In this document: in pieces, positions 7,887 through 17,385 of the stretch
How positions within the stretch are numbered: position 1 is the stretch's first letter
How the letters are laid out: every line of letters starts with the position of its first letter
DNA from: Vermiculatibacterium agrestimuris
GTDB lineage: Bacteria; Bacillota; Clostridia; Oscillospirales; Oscillospiraceae
NCBI RefSeq assembly: GCF_943193085.1
Contig: NZ_CALPCU010000001.1
Location: forward strand, 171,857 to 235,856
Direction of reading: 5' to 3'
Length of the DNA: 64,000 nt
Notes under the pieces: model-generated
Told to the model about the DNA's origin: nothing
What the model saw: the letters and a program-made list of their open reading frames with translations, nothing else
Databases searched by the model: none
Made by a program: the position numbers and the translations under genes

Positions 7887-9104
7887 ATGGCGCATATCAA
7901 TCAGAACTTTTTGAAGCTGCCGGGAGGCTATCTCTTTCCCGAGATCGGCCGCCGGGTGCGGGCCTTCTCGGCGGAAAACCCGCCCAAGCCCTTGATCCGC
8001 CTGGGCATTGGCGATGTGACACAGCCCCTGGCGCCCGCCGTTATTGAGGCGATGCACAAGGCCGTGGAGGAGATGGGGCACAAGGAGACCTTCCGGGGCT
8101 ATTGTGAGGAGACCTGCTGCGCCTATGACTTCCTGCGCTTCGCCATCCGGGATTCTTATAAAGCTGCCGGTGTGGAGGTTGCCGACGATGAGATATTCGT
8201 TTCTGATGGGGCCAAGAGCGACTGTGGCAGCATTGGAGATATTTTTGGCTTGGACAACATTGTGGCGGTCTGTGACCCGGTCTATCCCGTCTATGTGGAC
8301 ACCAACGCCATGGCGGGTAGAGCGGGGGATTATGATGGGGAGAAGTGGACGGAGCTTGTGTACTTGCCCTGCACTGCGGAAAATGGATTTTTCCCGGCGC
8401 TTCCCACAGGGAAAGCCCCCGATCTCATCTATATCTGTTCGCCCAATAACCCCACCGGCGCCGCCGCCACCAAGGAGCAGCTGGAGCGGTGGGTGGACTA
8501 CGCCAACGCCCATGGGAGCGTGATCCTGTACGATTCTGCTTACGAGGCATTTATTACGCAGCCGGGTATCCCCCACAGTATCTTTGAAATCGAGGGGGCC
8601 AAGACCTGTGCCATTGAGTTCCGCTCCTTCTCCAAGACCGCCGGCTTTACCGGTACCCGGTGCGCCTATACCGTCATCCCCAAGGCATTAGAGCGGGAAG
8701 GGGCAAGGCTCAACGCCCTTTGGAGCCGCCGCCAGGGCACCAAGTTCAACGGCGTATCCTACATTGTCCAGCGGGCCGCTGAGGCCACCTTTAGCACTGA
8801 GGGACAAAAGCAGATCAAGGAGACCATCGCTTTCTATCTCAATAACGCCAGGATCATTAAGGAAGGTCTTGCCGCCGCGGGTCTCACAGTCTATGGCGGC
8901 ATTAACGCCCCCTATATCTGGGCCCAGACGCCAAAAGGGATCTCCTCCTGGGATTTCTTTGACGTCCTGCTGAAGCGGGCCTGTGTGGTCACCACCCCCG
9001 GTGCGGGCTTCGGGCCCAGCGGGGAGGGCTATATCCGCCTGACCGCCTTTGGAGACGCCGACGCTACCCAAGAGGCTGTGGCGCGCATTCGGGAGATCCT
9101 GTAA
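7887..9104 (+). CDS. dapL: LL-diaminopimelate aminotransferase
   Basis: 405 aa. This PLP enzyme converts tetrahydrodipicolinate and glutamate to LL-diaminopimelate in one step, bypassing succinyl or acetyl intermediates. The N-terminus HINQNFLKLPGGYLFPEI is characteristic of DapL. SPNNPTGAA, the cofactor-binding DSAYEAF and the PLP-lysine segment SFSKTAGFTGTRCAY are present. ATG 7887 with AAGGAGGG upstream is preferred over an in-frame extension inside dapF. Its product feeds DapF, encoded immediately upstream, and its amino donor glutamate is made by gltBD just downstream. Confidence 0.97.
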   Translation: MAHINQNFLKLPGGYLFPEIGRRVRAFSAENPPKPLIRLGIGDVTQPLAPAVIEAMHKAVEEMGHKETFRGYCEETCCAYDFLRFAIRDSYKAAGVEVADDEIFVSDGAKSDCGSIGDIFGLDNIVAVCDPVYPVYVDTNAMAGRAGDYDGEKWTELVYLPCTAENGFFPALPTGKAPDLIYICSPNNPTGAAATKEQLERWVDYANAHGSVILYDSAYEAFITQPGIPHSIFEIEGAKTCAIEFRSFSKTAGFTGTRCAYTVIPKALEREGARLNALWSRRQGTKFNGVSYIVQRAAEATFSTEGQKQIKETIAFYLNNARIIKEGLAAAGLTVYGGINAPYIWAQTPKGISSWDFFDVLLKRACVVTTPGAGFGPSGEGYIRLTAFGDADATQEAVARIREIL

Positions 9105-9217
9105 ACGGAAAACGAGACGGAACGCGCAATGGGGTGCGGGCCGCTGTGCCGGAGCGTTTCTTTCCGCGCAGCGTGCCGCGCCCTTTTTTGATTTTTACCC
9201 GGAAAGGGGTCATACAA

Positions 9218-12200
9218 ATGGAACCGACCAGAAGTGAGGGCTTTTCCCGCCGCGGTCTCTATGAGCCCGCCTTTGAGCACGATGCCTGCGGGATCGGCGC
9301 AGTGGTGGATATCCAGGGACGAACCTCCCACCAGACAGTAGACGACGCGCTGAAGATCGTGGAAAAGCTGGAACACCGGGCAGGGAAGGATGCCGAGGGC
9401 AAGACCGGCGACGGCGTGGGCATCCTTCTGCAAATTTCTCACCGCTTCTTCTGCAAGACTGCAAAGGAACTTGGCTTTACGCTCGGCGCCCCCCGGGACT
9501 ACGGTGTCGGTATGTTCTTTTTCCCTCAGGAGACGCTCAAACGTTCCCGGGCCAAGAAGATGTTTGAGATCGTCCTGGAAAAAGAGGGGATGGAGCTGCT
9601 GGGCTGGCGGACGGTGCCTGTCAGACCTGAGATCCTGGGGCGCAAGGCACTGGATAAGATGCCGTATATTGAGCAGTGCTTTATTAAGCGGCCGGAGGAC
9701 GTTGCGCGGGGATTGGATTTCGACCGGCGGCTCTATGTGGCCCGCCGGGCCTTTGAGCAGTCCGGCGGCGACACCTATGTGGTCTCTCTGTCCAGCCGCA
9801 CCATTGTTTACAAAGGCATGTTCCTGGTTGGACAGCTCCGGGACTTTTATCCCGACCTGCAAAGCGAAGATTATGAAAGCGCCATCGCCCTTGTCCACTC
9901 CCGCTTCTCCACCAATACCAACCCCTCCTGGGAGCGGGCCCACCCCAACCGCCTCATCCTTCACAATGGCGAGATCAACACCATCCGGGGCAATATCGAC
10001 CGCATGCTGGCCCGGGAGGAGACCATGTCCTCGCCCCTGCTGGAGAAGGATCTGGACAAGGTGTTTCCGGTGGTGAATGGAGAGGGTTCCGATTCCGCAA
10101 TGCTGGACAATACCCTGGAATTTTTGATGATGAGCGGCATGCCCTTGCCTCTGGCCGTGATGGCCGCCATCCCGGAGCCCTGGCAGGGAGACAAAACCAT
10201 GTCCCAGTCTAAGCGGGATCTCTATCAATATTACGCCATCCTGATGGAGCCCTGGGACGGCCCTGCCGCTATCCTTTTCTCTGACGGCGATTGCGTGGGC
10301 GCGGTACTGGATCGCAATGGCCTGCGCCCGTCCCGGTACTATATTACCGCCGACGGACGGCTCATTCTCTCCTCTGAGGTGGGGGTACTGGACATTCCGG
10401 CGGAGCAGATCGTAAAGAAATCCCGCCTGGAGCCAGGCAAGATGCTCCTGGTGGACTTGCGGCAAAAGCGGATCATTGAGGACGAGGAGCTCAAGGAGAG
10501 CTGTGCCAGACGCCAGCCCTACGGGGAGTGGTTAGACGGAAACCTCATCCACCTCAGCGACCTGCCGATCCCCAACCGGAAGGTGGAGACCGTGGGCGCG
10601 GAGGAGCGCGTCCGGCTCCAGAAGGCCTTCGGATACACCTGGGAGGATGTGAAGGATACCATCCTCCCCATGGCCCGCACCGGCGCGGAGCCGACGGCCG
10701 CTATGGGTATCGACATCCCACTGGCGGTGCTGGATGACAGGGATCAGCCCCTATTCAATTATTTTAAGCAGCTTTTCGCCCAGGTGACCAACCCGCCCAT
10801 CGACGCTCTGCGGGAAGAGGTGGTCACCGATACCACCGTTTACATCGGCGACGATGGGAACCTTTTGGAGGAGAAGCCCTCCAATTGCAGAGTGCTCCAG
10901 GTGCGCAATCCCATTCTGACCTCTACCGACCTGATGAAGATCAAGGCCATGGAGCGGCCCGGCTTCCATGTGGAGACGGTCTCCATTCTCTTTTACAAGA
11001 ACACCCCCCTCCAAAGGGCGCTGGATCGCCTCTTTGTGGCGGTGGACCGGGCATACCGCAACGGAGCCAATGTCATCATTCTCTCCGACCGGGGCGTGGA
11101 TGAAAACCACCTGGCCATTCCTTCTCTGCTGGCGGTTTCCGCCATTGAGCAGTATTTGGTGCGCACCAGGAAGCGCACGGCGGTTTCTATTGTCCTGGAA
11201 TCTGCTGAGCCCCGGGACGTCCACCATTTTGCCACCCTTTTGGGATACGGCGCGCGGGCGATCAACCCCTACCTGGCCCAGGAGACCATTGCGGCCCTCA
11301 TTGAGGAGGGGCTGCTGGACAAGGACTGCCACACCGCCATCGACGATTACAATTCCGCCATTCTCCACGGCATCGTAAAGATCGCTTCCAAAATGGGCAT
11401 CTCTACCATCCAGTCCTATCAGTCGGCCCAGATATTTGAGGCCGTGGGTATCAGCAAGACGGTCATCGACGCCTATTTTACGAATACGGTGAGCCGGGTG
11501 GGAGGCATTGGCCTGGAGGAGATCGAGGCGCTGGTGGAGCGCAACCACGCCAAGGCTTTTGATCCGCTGGGATTGGGAGATGCACCCACGCTGGACTCCG
11601 CCGGAGCCCACAAGGCCCGCTCCGGAATGGAGGATCACCTTTATTCCCCCCAGACCATCCACCTGCTCCAGGAGGCCACCCGCCGGGGGGATTACGACCT
11701 GTTCAAGCAGTATACCGCCCTGGTGGACGACGAGACCCGGCCCCACACCCTTCGGGGGCTCATGGAGCTGTGCTACGCCGAAGCCCCCATCCCCATAGAA
11801 GAGGTGGAGAGCGTGGAGTCCATTGTCAAACGTTTCAAGACCGGAGCGATGAGCTATGGCTCCATCTCCCAGGAGGCCCATGAGTGCCTGGCACAGGCCA
11901 TGAACCGGCTGGGCGGCAAATCCAACTCCGGTGAGGGCGGGGAAGTGCCTGAACGGCTCGGAACGGAGAAGAACTCTGCCATTAAACAGGTGGCGTCCGG
12001 ACGCTTTGGCGTGACCAGTGAGTATCTGGTCTCTGCCCAGGAGCTCCAGATCAAACTGGCCCAAGGGGCCAAGCCGGGGGAGGGAGGACACCTTCCGGCC
12101 GGAAAGGTCTATCCGTGGATCGCCAAGACCCGCCACTCCACCCCCGGCGTGACCCTCATTTCCCCGCCGCCCCACCACGATATTTACTCCATCGAGGATC

Positions 12201-13759
12201 TGGCCCAGCTGATCTACGATCTGAAAAACGCCAACCGCCAGGCCCGCATCTCGGTAAAACTGGTCTCGGAGGCCGGGGTGGGCACCATCGCCGCCGGCGT
12301 AGCCAAGGCGGGGGCGCAGGTGGTGCTGATATCCGGCTATGACGGCGGCACCGGAGCCGCTCCCCGCACCTCGATCCACAACGCGGGCCTTCCCTGGGAG
12401 TTGGGGCTGGCCGAGACCCACCAGACCCTCATCGCAAATGGACTTCGTTCCCGGGTGGTGGTGGAGACCGACGGCAAGCTCATGTCCGGCCGTGACGTGG
12501 CTATCGCCTGCATGCTGGGCGCGGAGGAGTTCGGCTTCGCCACCGCGCCCCTGGTCACCATGGGCTGCGTGATGATGCGGGTGTGCAATCTGGATACCTG
12601 CCCCGTGGGTGTGGCCACCCAGAACCCGGAGCTGCGCAAGCGGTTCCGTGGCAGACCGGAATATGTGGTGAACTTTATGCGCTTTATTGCCCAGGAGCTG
12701 CGGGAGCACATGGCAAAGCTGGGCGTTCGCACGGTGGATGAGCTGGTGGGGCGGACGGATCTGCTCCGCCGTCGGGCGGGCGTCAGCGGCCGGGCCGCCG
12801 CAGTGGATCTTTCCGCCATATTGGATCCCTCCTGTGTGGGCCGGCCCAAAACCCATTTTGATCCCGCCGATATCTATGATTTCCACTTGGAGGATACCGT
12901 AGATCTGAAGCTGCTGGAAGAGAAACTGAGAAAAGCGCTGGAGACGGGGGAGAAGGGGGAGCTTTCCCTCTCCGTGTCAAGTACAGACCGGACACTGGGA
13001 ACCATCTTGGGCAGCGACATCACCCGAAGGTTTGGTCAAAGCTTGCCCGAGGATACCTTCACCGTCCACTGTACCGGCGGCGGCGGTCAGTCCTTTGGGT
13101 CATTCCTTCCCAAGGGCCTGACCCTGGAGCTGGAGGGCGACTCCAACGATTACTTCGGTAAGGGGCTCTCCGGCGGAAAACTCATTGTGTTCCCGCCGAA
13201 AAAGTCCCCCTTCCGGGCCTGCGACAATATTATCATCGGCAATGTGGCCCTCTATGGCGCCACCTCCGGTACCGCCTTTATCGCCGGACAGGCGGGAGAG
13301 CGGTTCTGCGTCCGAAATTCCGGAGCTACAGCTGTTGCGGAGGGGGTGGGCGACCACGGCTGTGAGTACATGACCGGCGGCCGTGTGGTGATTTTGGGCC
13401 CCACCGGAAAAAACTTCGCCGCCGGCATGTCCGGGGGAGTGGCCTACGTTCTGGATGAGAAGCGGGATCTCTACCTGCGGCTCAACAAGGAGCTGGTAGG
13501 GATGGAGCTGGTGACGGAAAAGCACGATGTGGCTGAACTGCGCACCCTTATTGAGCGCCATACAGAGGCTACAGGTTCTCTCCGCGGCCGGGAGATCCTG
13601 GCTGACTTTGACCATTATCTGCCCCTTTTCAAGAAGATCATGCCCCATGACTATGACCGGATGCTCCAGGCCATCGGCCGCATGGAGGAGAAGGGGATGA
13701 GCCGGGAACAGGCGGAGATCGAGGCATTCTACGCCAATGCCAAGGGAGGTGTACGGTAA
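9218..13759 (+). CDS. gltB: Glutamate synthase, large (alpha) subunit
   Basis: 1513 aa, full length. It hydrolyses glutamine and uses the ammonia to aminate 2-oxoglutarate. A short propeptide precedes the catalytic Cys of the class II amidotransferase domain (FEHDACGIGAV, Cys 24). A central domain follows, then the FMN-binding synthase domain with GGKSNSGEGGE and GYDGGTGAAPRT, the 3Fe-4S cysteines in CVMMRVCNLDTCPVG, and a C-terminal beta-helix with repeated GGA/G motifs. ATG 9218 has GGAAAGGGG 9 bases upstream. It overlaps gltD by one base (TAATG), indicating coupled translation in a fixed ratio. With glnA it forms the ammonium-assimilation cycle. Confidence 0.97.
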   Translation: MEPTRSEGFSRRGLYEPAFEHDACGIGAVVDIQGRTSHQTVDDALKIVEKLEHRAGKDAEGKTGDGVGILLQISHRFFCKTAKELGFTLGAPRDYGVGMFFFPQETLKRSRAKKMFEIVLEKEGMELLGWRTVPVRPEILGRKALDKMPYIEQCFIKRPEDVARGLDFDRRLYVARRAFEQSGGDTYVVSLSSRTIVYKGMFLVGQLRDFYPDLQSEDYESAIALVHSRFSTNTNPSWERAHPNRLILHNGEINTIRGNIDRMLAREETMSSPLLEKDLDKVFPVVNGEGSDSAMLDNTLEFLMMSGMPLPLAVMAAIPEPWQGDKTMSQSKRDLYQYYAILMEPWDGPAAILFSDGDCVGAVLDRNGLRPSRYYITADGRLILSSEVGVLDIPAEQIVKKSRLEPGKMLLVDLRQKRIIEDEELKESCARRQPYGEWLDGNLIHLSDLPIPNRKVETVGAEERVRLQKAFGYTWEDVKDTILPMARTGAEPTAAMGIDIPLAVLDDRDQPLFNYFKQLFAQVTNPPIDALREEVVTDTTVYIGDDGNLLEEKPSNCRVLQVRNPILTSTDLMKIKAMERPGFHVETVSILFYKNTPLQRALDRLFVAVDRAYRNGANVIILSDRGVDENHLAIPSLLAVSAIEQYLVRTRKRTAVSIVLESAEPRDVHHFATLLGYGARAINPYLAQETIAALIEEGLLDKDCHTAIDDYNSAILHGIVKIASKMGISTIQSYQSAQIFEAVGISKTVIDAYFTNTVSRVGGIGLEEIEALVERNHAKAFDPLGLGDAPTLDSAGAHKARSGMEDHLYSPQTIHLLQEATRRGDYDLFKQYTALVDDETRPHTLRGLMELCYAEAPIPIEEVESVESIVKRFKTGAMSYGSISQEAHECLAQAMNRLGGKSNSGEGGEVPERLGTEKNSAIKQVASGRFGVTSEYLVSAQELQIKLAQGAKPGEGGHLPAGKVYPWIAKTRHSTPGVTLISPPPHHDIYSIEDLAQLIYDLKNANRQARISVKLVSEAGVGTIAAGVAKAGAQVVLISGYDGGTGAAPRTSIHNAGLPWELGLAETHQTLIANGLRSRVVVETDGKLMSGRDVAIACMLGAEEFGFATAPLVTMGCVMMRVCNLDTCPVGVATQNPELRKRFRGRPEYVVNFMRFIAQELREHMAKLGVRTVDELVGRTDLLRRRAGVSGRAAAVDLSAILDPSCVGRPKTHFDPADIYDFHLEDTVDLKLLEEKLRKALETGEKGELSLSVSSTDRTLGTILGSDITRRFGQSLPEDTFTVHCTGGGGQSFGSFLPKGLTLELEGDSNDYFGKGLSGGKLIVFPPKKSPFRACDNIIIGNVALYGATSGTAFIAGQAGERFCVRNSGATAVAEGVGDHGCEYMTGGRVVILGPTGKNFAAGMSGGVAYVLDEKRDLYLRLNKELVGMELVTEKHDVAELRTLIERHTEATGSLRGREILADFDHYLPLFKKIMPHDYDRMLQAIGRMEEKGMSREQAEIEAFYANAKGGVR

Positions 13760-15216
13760 TGGGTAAGCCCACAGGATTTCTGGAATTTGACCGCAAAAAT
13801 GACCCGGCGGAAGCGCCCCTGGAGCGGATCCGGCACTATAGGGAATTTCATCCACGCCTGCCCCGAGAGGAGCGGCAAAGGCAGGGCGGCCGCTGCATGG
13901 AGTGTGGCGTACCCTTTTGCCAGTCCGGAGCGGTGCTTGGAGGGATGGCCTCCGGCTGCCCCCTCCACAACCTGATCCCAGAGTGGAATGACCTTGTATA
14001 TACGGGAAATTTTCGCCATGCGCTGGAGCGGCTCCTGAAAACCAACAGCTTCCCTGAGTTTACCGGACGGGTCTGCCCTGCGTTGTGCGAGGCGTCCTGC
14101 ACCTGCGGCCTTCACGGGGATGCAGTTACCGTAAAAGCCAACGAGCTGGGCATCATTGAGGAGGCATGGGCCGGCGGATGGATCGTTCCACGGCCGCCCA
14201 AGACCCGGACGGGAAAGCGGGTGGCTATCGTGGGCTCCGGCCCCTCCGGCCTGGCTGCGGCCCAGCAGCTCAACAGCCGGGGCCACCTGGTCACCGTCTA
14301 CGAGCGCGCCGACCGGGCCGGTGGTCTGCTGATGTACGGTATCCCCAATATGAAGCTGGAAAAAGAGATCGTTTTGCGCCGGCTCCGGCTCATGGAGGCG
14401 GAGGGGGTGCGGTTCTGTACCGGCGTCGACGTGGGACACGACGTGATGGCGGAGGAGCTGCGGCGGGATTATGACGCGGTGCTTTTGTGCTGCGGTGCGG
14501 CCCAGCCCCGAGATCTGCAAGTGGAGAACAGGGGCGTAAAGGGAGTGCACTTTGCGGTTGATTTTCTCACACAGACAACCAAAAGTCTGCTGGATTCCGG
14601 TCTGAAGGATGGAAAATTTATCTCCGCCAAGGATAAGCGGGTCGTCATCGTGGGAGGCGGCGATACGGGCAATGACTGTGTGGGCACCTGTATCCGTCAC
14701 GGATGCAAGAGCGTGATCCAGCTGGAGATGATGCCAAAGGCGCCGGAGGGCAGGGGAGAGGGCAACCCCTGGCCGGAGTGGCCCCGGATCTGTAAGACCG
14801 ATTACGGGCAGGAGGAGGCAATTGCCAAATTCGGCGCGGATCCCCGTGTGTATCAGACCACGGTGACTGCGTTGCTTTCCGATGAGAAAAACAGGCTCAG
14901 GGGGGTCAAAACAGTGAGGCTGGGCGGGGATCTGAAGTCCCTTCCAGGAACGGAGGAGGAGTTGCCCTGTGACCTGTTGCTCATCGCGGCGGGCTTCCTG
15001 GGACCCCAGGCCTATGTGCCGCGAGCCTTTGGCGTAGAGACGGGGGCGCGTTCGAATGTGAAGACTGTCCCTGAGAGTTACGCCACCAATGTGGAGAATA
15101 TCTTTGCCGCCGGCGATATGCGCCGGGGCCAGTCCCTGGTGGTTTGGGCGATCCGGGAGGGCCGCGGTGCCGCTCGTGAGATCGACCAATCCCTTATGGG
15201 GTACACCAATCTGTAA
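13759..15216 (+). CDS. gltD: Glutamate synthase, small (beta) subunit, FAD/NAD(P)H-dependent
   Basis: 485 aa. It oxidises NAD(P)H and passes electrons through Fe-S clusters to the large subunit. The N-terminus has two cysteine groups (CMECGVPFCQSG...GCPLHN and CPALCEASCTCG) for 4Fe-4S clusters. An FAD-binding GSGPSGLAAA follows near residue 158 and an NAD(P)H-binding GGGDTGNDC near residue 300. The end, NIFAAGDMRRGQSLVVWAIREGR, is typical. The start overlaps the gltB stop. A perfect bidirectional terminator follows. Confidence 0.97.
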   Translation: MGKPTGFLEFDRKNDPAEAPLERIRHYREFHPRLPREERQRQGGRCMECGVPFCQSGAVLGGMASGCPLHNLIPEWNDLVYTGNFRHALERLLKTNSFPEFTGRVCPALCEASCTCGLHGDAVTVKANELGIIEEAWAGGWIVPRPPKTRTGKRVAIVGSGPSGLAAAQQLNSRGHLVTVYERADRAGGLLMYGIPNMKLEKEIVLRRLRLMEAEGVRFCTGVDVGHDVMAEELRRDYDAVLLCCGAAQPRDLQVENRGVKGVHFAVDFLTQTTKSLLDSGLKDGKFISAKDKRVVIVGGGDTGNDCVGTCIRHGCKSVIQLEMMPKAPEGRGEGNPWPEWPRICKTDYGQEEAIAKFGADPRVYQTTVTALLSDEKNRLRGVKTVRLGGDLKSLPGTEEELPCDLLLIAAGFLGPQAYVPRAFGVETGARSNVKTVPESYATNVENIFAAGDMRRGQSLVVWAIREGRGAAREIDQSLMGYTNL

Positions 15217-15218
15217 CA

Positions 15219-15256
15219 AAAAGCCCCACCCTGTTTTAAAACAGGGTGGGGCTTTT
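15219..15256. terminator. Bidirectional terminator between gltD and cotJC
   Basis: Two perfectly complementary 19-base arms (15219-15237 and 15238-15256), A-rich on one side and T-rich on the other, serving both convergent operons. Confidence 0.9.
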
Positions 15257-15282
15257 GCCAAACGCAGATGAAACAGACGGTT

Positions 15283-15891
15283 TCAGCTCTTTTTGGGGGC
15301 GTCGAAGGCGGGATTGACAAAATAGACGTTTTTCTGATCCATGCGCTCCTTGGCCAGACGAATGGCCTCGCCAAAGCGCTGGAAATGGACGATCTCCCGC
15401 TCCCGTAGGAACCGGATGACGTCGTTGACGTCCGGGTCATCGGACAGCCGAAGAATATTGTCGTAAGTCAGCCGGGCCTTCTGCTCCGCCGCCAGATCCT
15501 CCGTAAGGTCGGCCAGGATGTCGCCGGTGGACTGCATGGTGGAGGCAGACCAGGGATAACCGGAGGCGAACTGGGGATAGATGCCGGTGGTGTGATCCAC
15601 AAAGTAGGTGTCAAAGCCGGCAGTCCGGATCTGCTCCTCGGTGAGGCTCCGGGTGAGCTGATGGACGATGGCGGCCACCATCTCCATATGGCCCAGCTCC
15701 TCGGTGCCGATGTCGGTGAGCAGCGCTTTCAGCTCGGGATAGGGCATGGCATAGCGCTGGGAGAGGTAGCGCATGGCGGCGCCCAGTTCACCGTCAGGCC
15801 CGCCGTATTGGCTGATGATGACTGAGGCCAGCTTGGGGCTGGTGTTCTTGATCTTGACAGGGTACTGGAGCTTCTTTTCATACATGAACAT
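15283..15891 (-). CDS. cotJC: Spore coat protein CotJC (manganese catalase-like)
   Basis: About 202 aa. It is a ferritin-like four-helix protein of the Mn-catalase family found in the spore coat of Firmicutes. Metal-ligand motifs are visible as EELGHMEMV (about residue 66) and EREIVHFQRFGEA (about residue 165). The start could be the ATG at 15891 or one two codons later at 15885. It begins 3 bp after the stop of the upstream cotJ gene, so the two form an operon expressed presumably in the mother cell. Confidence 0.93.
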   Translation of the reverse strand: MFMYEKKLQYPVKIKNTSPKLASVIISQYGGPDGELGAAMRYLSQRYAMPYPELKALLTDIGTEELGHMEMVAAIVHQLTRSLTEEQIRTAGFDTYFVDHTTGIYPQFASGYPWSASTMQSTGDILADLTEDLAAEQKARLTYDNILRLSDDPDVNDVIRFLREREIVHFQRFGEAIRLAKERMDQKNVYFVNPAFDAPKKS

Positions 15892-15894
15892 GGC

Positions 15895-16356
15895 TTACTT
15901 TTTGCCTCCTTCCGGGTAGTCCCAGGGCCAGGGGTTGTTGATCCAGGTGGAAAAGCTCTTTTGATCGGCCGTGGCGAACAGGGTGACCGGGCCGCACATG
16001 GCCTCATACTTTTCCCGGCCGGCCTTCTCCAGGGCGGCGTACTGCTGGAACAGGGCAAAGGCCTCCTCGTCGGCCTGGTGGGTATCCAGGTAAAGTCCCA
16101 GCTCCAACAGGACGAATTCCAGGGCCTGGAGCTCGCCCAGAGGGCCGCTGACGGCATTGGGAGCATCTACTTTCAGGTGAAAGGGCAGGTTGAGCCCGGG
16201 GAAGAGGGTGCCATTGCTCAAAGCGTCATTGGCCTCATAACGCTTGGGACTTGTCTGCTGAAAGGGGACATAGGGAACTGCCAGCGGGGCGCACTCCGGC
16301 AGGGTACCGCAGCTGTCGGCGCAGGCAGGCTTATTTGTTCCTTGATCGGGATACAA
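15895..16356 (-). CDS. CotJA-CotJB fusion spore coat protein
   Basis: 153 aa. Residues 1-65 match CotJA style (YVPFQ...Y....AL..GTLFPGLNLPF). Residues about 70-150 match CotJB (LQALEFVLLELGLYLDTHQADEEAF...WINNPWPWDYPEGG). In most sporulating Firmicutes these are two adjacent genes; here they are one continuous frame. The start is a TTG at 16356 with AGGAGG 8 bases upstream. A CATAGGATA element (16403-16411, minus strand) resembles a mother-cell sigma-K -10 site, but I see no clear -35. cotJC follows in the same operon. Confidence 0.8.
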   Translation of the reverse strand: MYPDQGTNKPACADSCGTLPECAPLAVPYVPFQQTSPKRYEANDALSNGTLFPGLNLPFHLKVDAPNAVSGPLGELQALEFVLLELGLYLDTHQADEEAFALFQQYAALEKAGREKYEAMCGPVTLFATADQKSFSTWINNPWPWDYPEGGKK

Positions 16357-16501
16357 TGCGTTTTCCTCCTTGGCAATTGATTGGAGAAAATATCCTCCGT
16401 GATATCCTATGTTCTAAATCGGGCGGAGGAGAGAAGGCGGGCGTGAAGGGGACGGGCATAACCGGGCGGGACAGTCCATAAAGTGGCAGAGGGAGGAATG
16501 T

Positions 16502-17248
16502 ATGATGAAAAAATGGAGCGGGAAAAAAGTTTTGGCCATGATGCTTGCTGTGGCGGTATTGGCTTCTGTGGGCGTGGGCGGACGGCGGAGACGCGCGGTG
16601 GAGAGCTTTGCCCCAGTGCGGCTTACACAGCGGCAGCTCATTTTAGACGCGGGCCATGGCGGGGAGGACGGCGGCGCGGTTTCTATCACCGGGGTGCCGG
16701 AGAGTCACATCAACCTGGCGGTGACATTGAAGCTGGATCAGCTTTTGGGCTTTTACGGCCTTTCGCCCATCCTGCTGCGGGAGACCGACGTGTCCCTCTA
16801 TGATCCGGGCTGCGAAACGCTGCGGCAGAAGAAGGTCTCCGACCTCCACAATCGCGTGGCTACAGTGGAATCCACACCGAACGCCCTGCTTGTGAGCATC
16901 CACCAGAATACCTTTTCCAATCCAGCCTATCATGGGGCGCAGACCTTTTTCCGGGAGGGGGAGGAAAGTGAAGCCTTGGCAAAGCTGACCCAGGAAACGC
17001 TGCGGCAGGGCCTTGACCCGGAGAATAAGCGCACGCCGACCAAGATCCCCGACTCAGTATATCTGATGAAGCATATCAATTGCCCGGCGATCCTGATAGA
17101 GTGTGGCTTTCTGTCCAACGCTGGGGAGGAGGCAAGGCTTCGGCAGGATGGCTACCAGACCCAACTGGCGCTGTGCATTACCTCGGCACTTCTAAGGAGT
17201 GGGGAAGAGGCCGGCGGGGAAGGAACGCCTGAGATATCAAATATTTGA
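16502..17248 (+). CDS. cwlD: N-acetylmuramoyl-L-alanine amidase, CwlD-like
   Basis: 248 aa. Amidase_3 zinc enzyme; CwlD removes stem peptides during synthesis of muramic-lactam in the spore cortex, which is needed for germination. A hydrophobic N-terminal segment (residues 8-27) would be a signal or membrane anchor. Zinc and catalytic motifs are LDAGHGGEDGGA (His), ESHINLAV (Glu), SIHQN (His) and LIECGFLSN (Glu). GGGAGG lies upstream of the ATG at 16502; ATG 16505 is an alternative. The name is by similarity, and a vegetative amidase is less likely given the neighbouring spore genes. Confidence 0.88.
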   Translation: MMKKWSGKKVLAMMLAVAVLASVGVGGRRRRAVESFAPVRLTQRQLILDAGHGGEDGGAVSITGVPESHINLAVTLKLDQLLGFYGLSPILLRETDVSLYDPGCETLRQKKVSDLHNRVATVESTPNALLVSIHQNTFSNPAYHGAQTFFREGEESEALAKLTQETLRQGLDPENKRTPTKIPDSVYLMKHINCPAILIECGFLSNAGEEARLRQDGYQTQLALCITSALLRSGEEAGGEGTPEISNI

Positions 17249-17256
17249 AAAAAGTG

Positions 17257-17289
17257 AGGGGCGGCCATCCGAAAGGAATGGCCGCCCCT
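17257..17289 (+). terminator. Terminator after cwlD
   Basis: A 12-bp perfect GC-rich stem (17257-17268 with 17278-17289), 9-nt loop, then TTCAAAATTGTTTT. Confidence 0.75.
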
Positions 17290-17342
17290 TCAAAATTGTT
17301 TTCCGGTTCCCCAACAAGTGGGTGGCGAAATAGGGGAGAATG

Positions 17343-17351
17343 TGCTATAAT
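17343..17351 (+). promoter_or_regulatory. Extended -10 promoter of radA
   Basis: TGCTATAAT is an extended -10 element. No good -35 is visible at the usual distance. The radA start codon is 35 bp downstream. Confidence 0.6.
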
Positions 17352-17385
17352 CGAACAAACCAATGAAGAAACAGGGGAGAGAGCA

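Noticed and set aside
10751..12886. A 711-codon minus-strand open frame inside gltB
   Set aside because: Antisense shadow of a highly conserved gene, low-complexity composition, no start signals.
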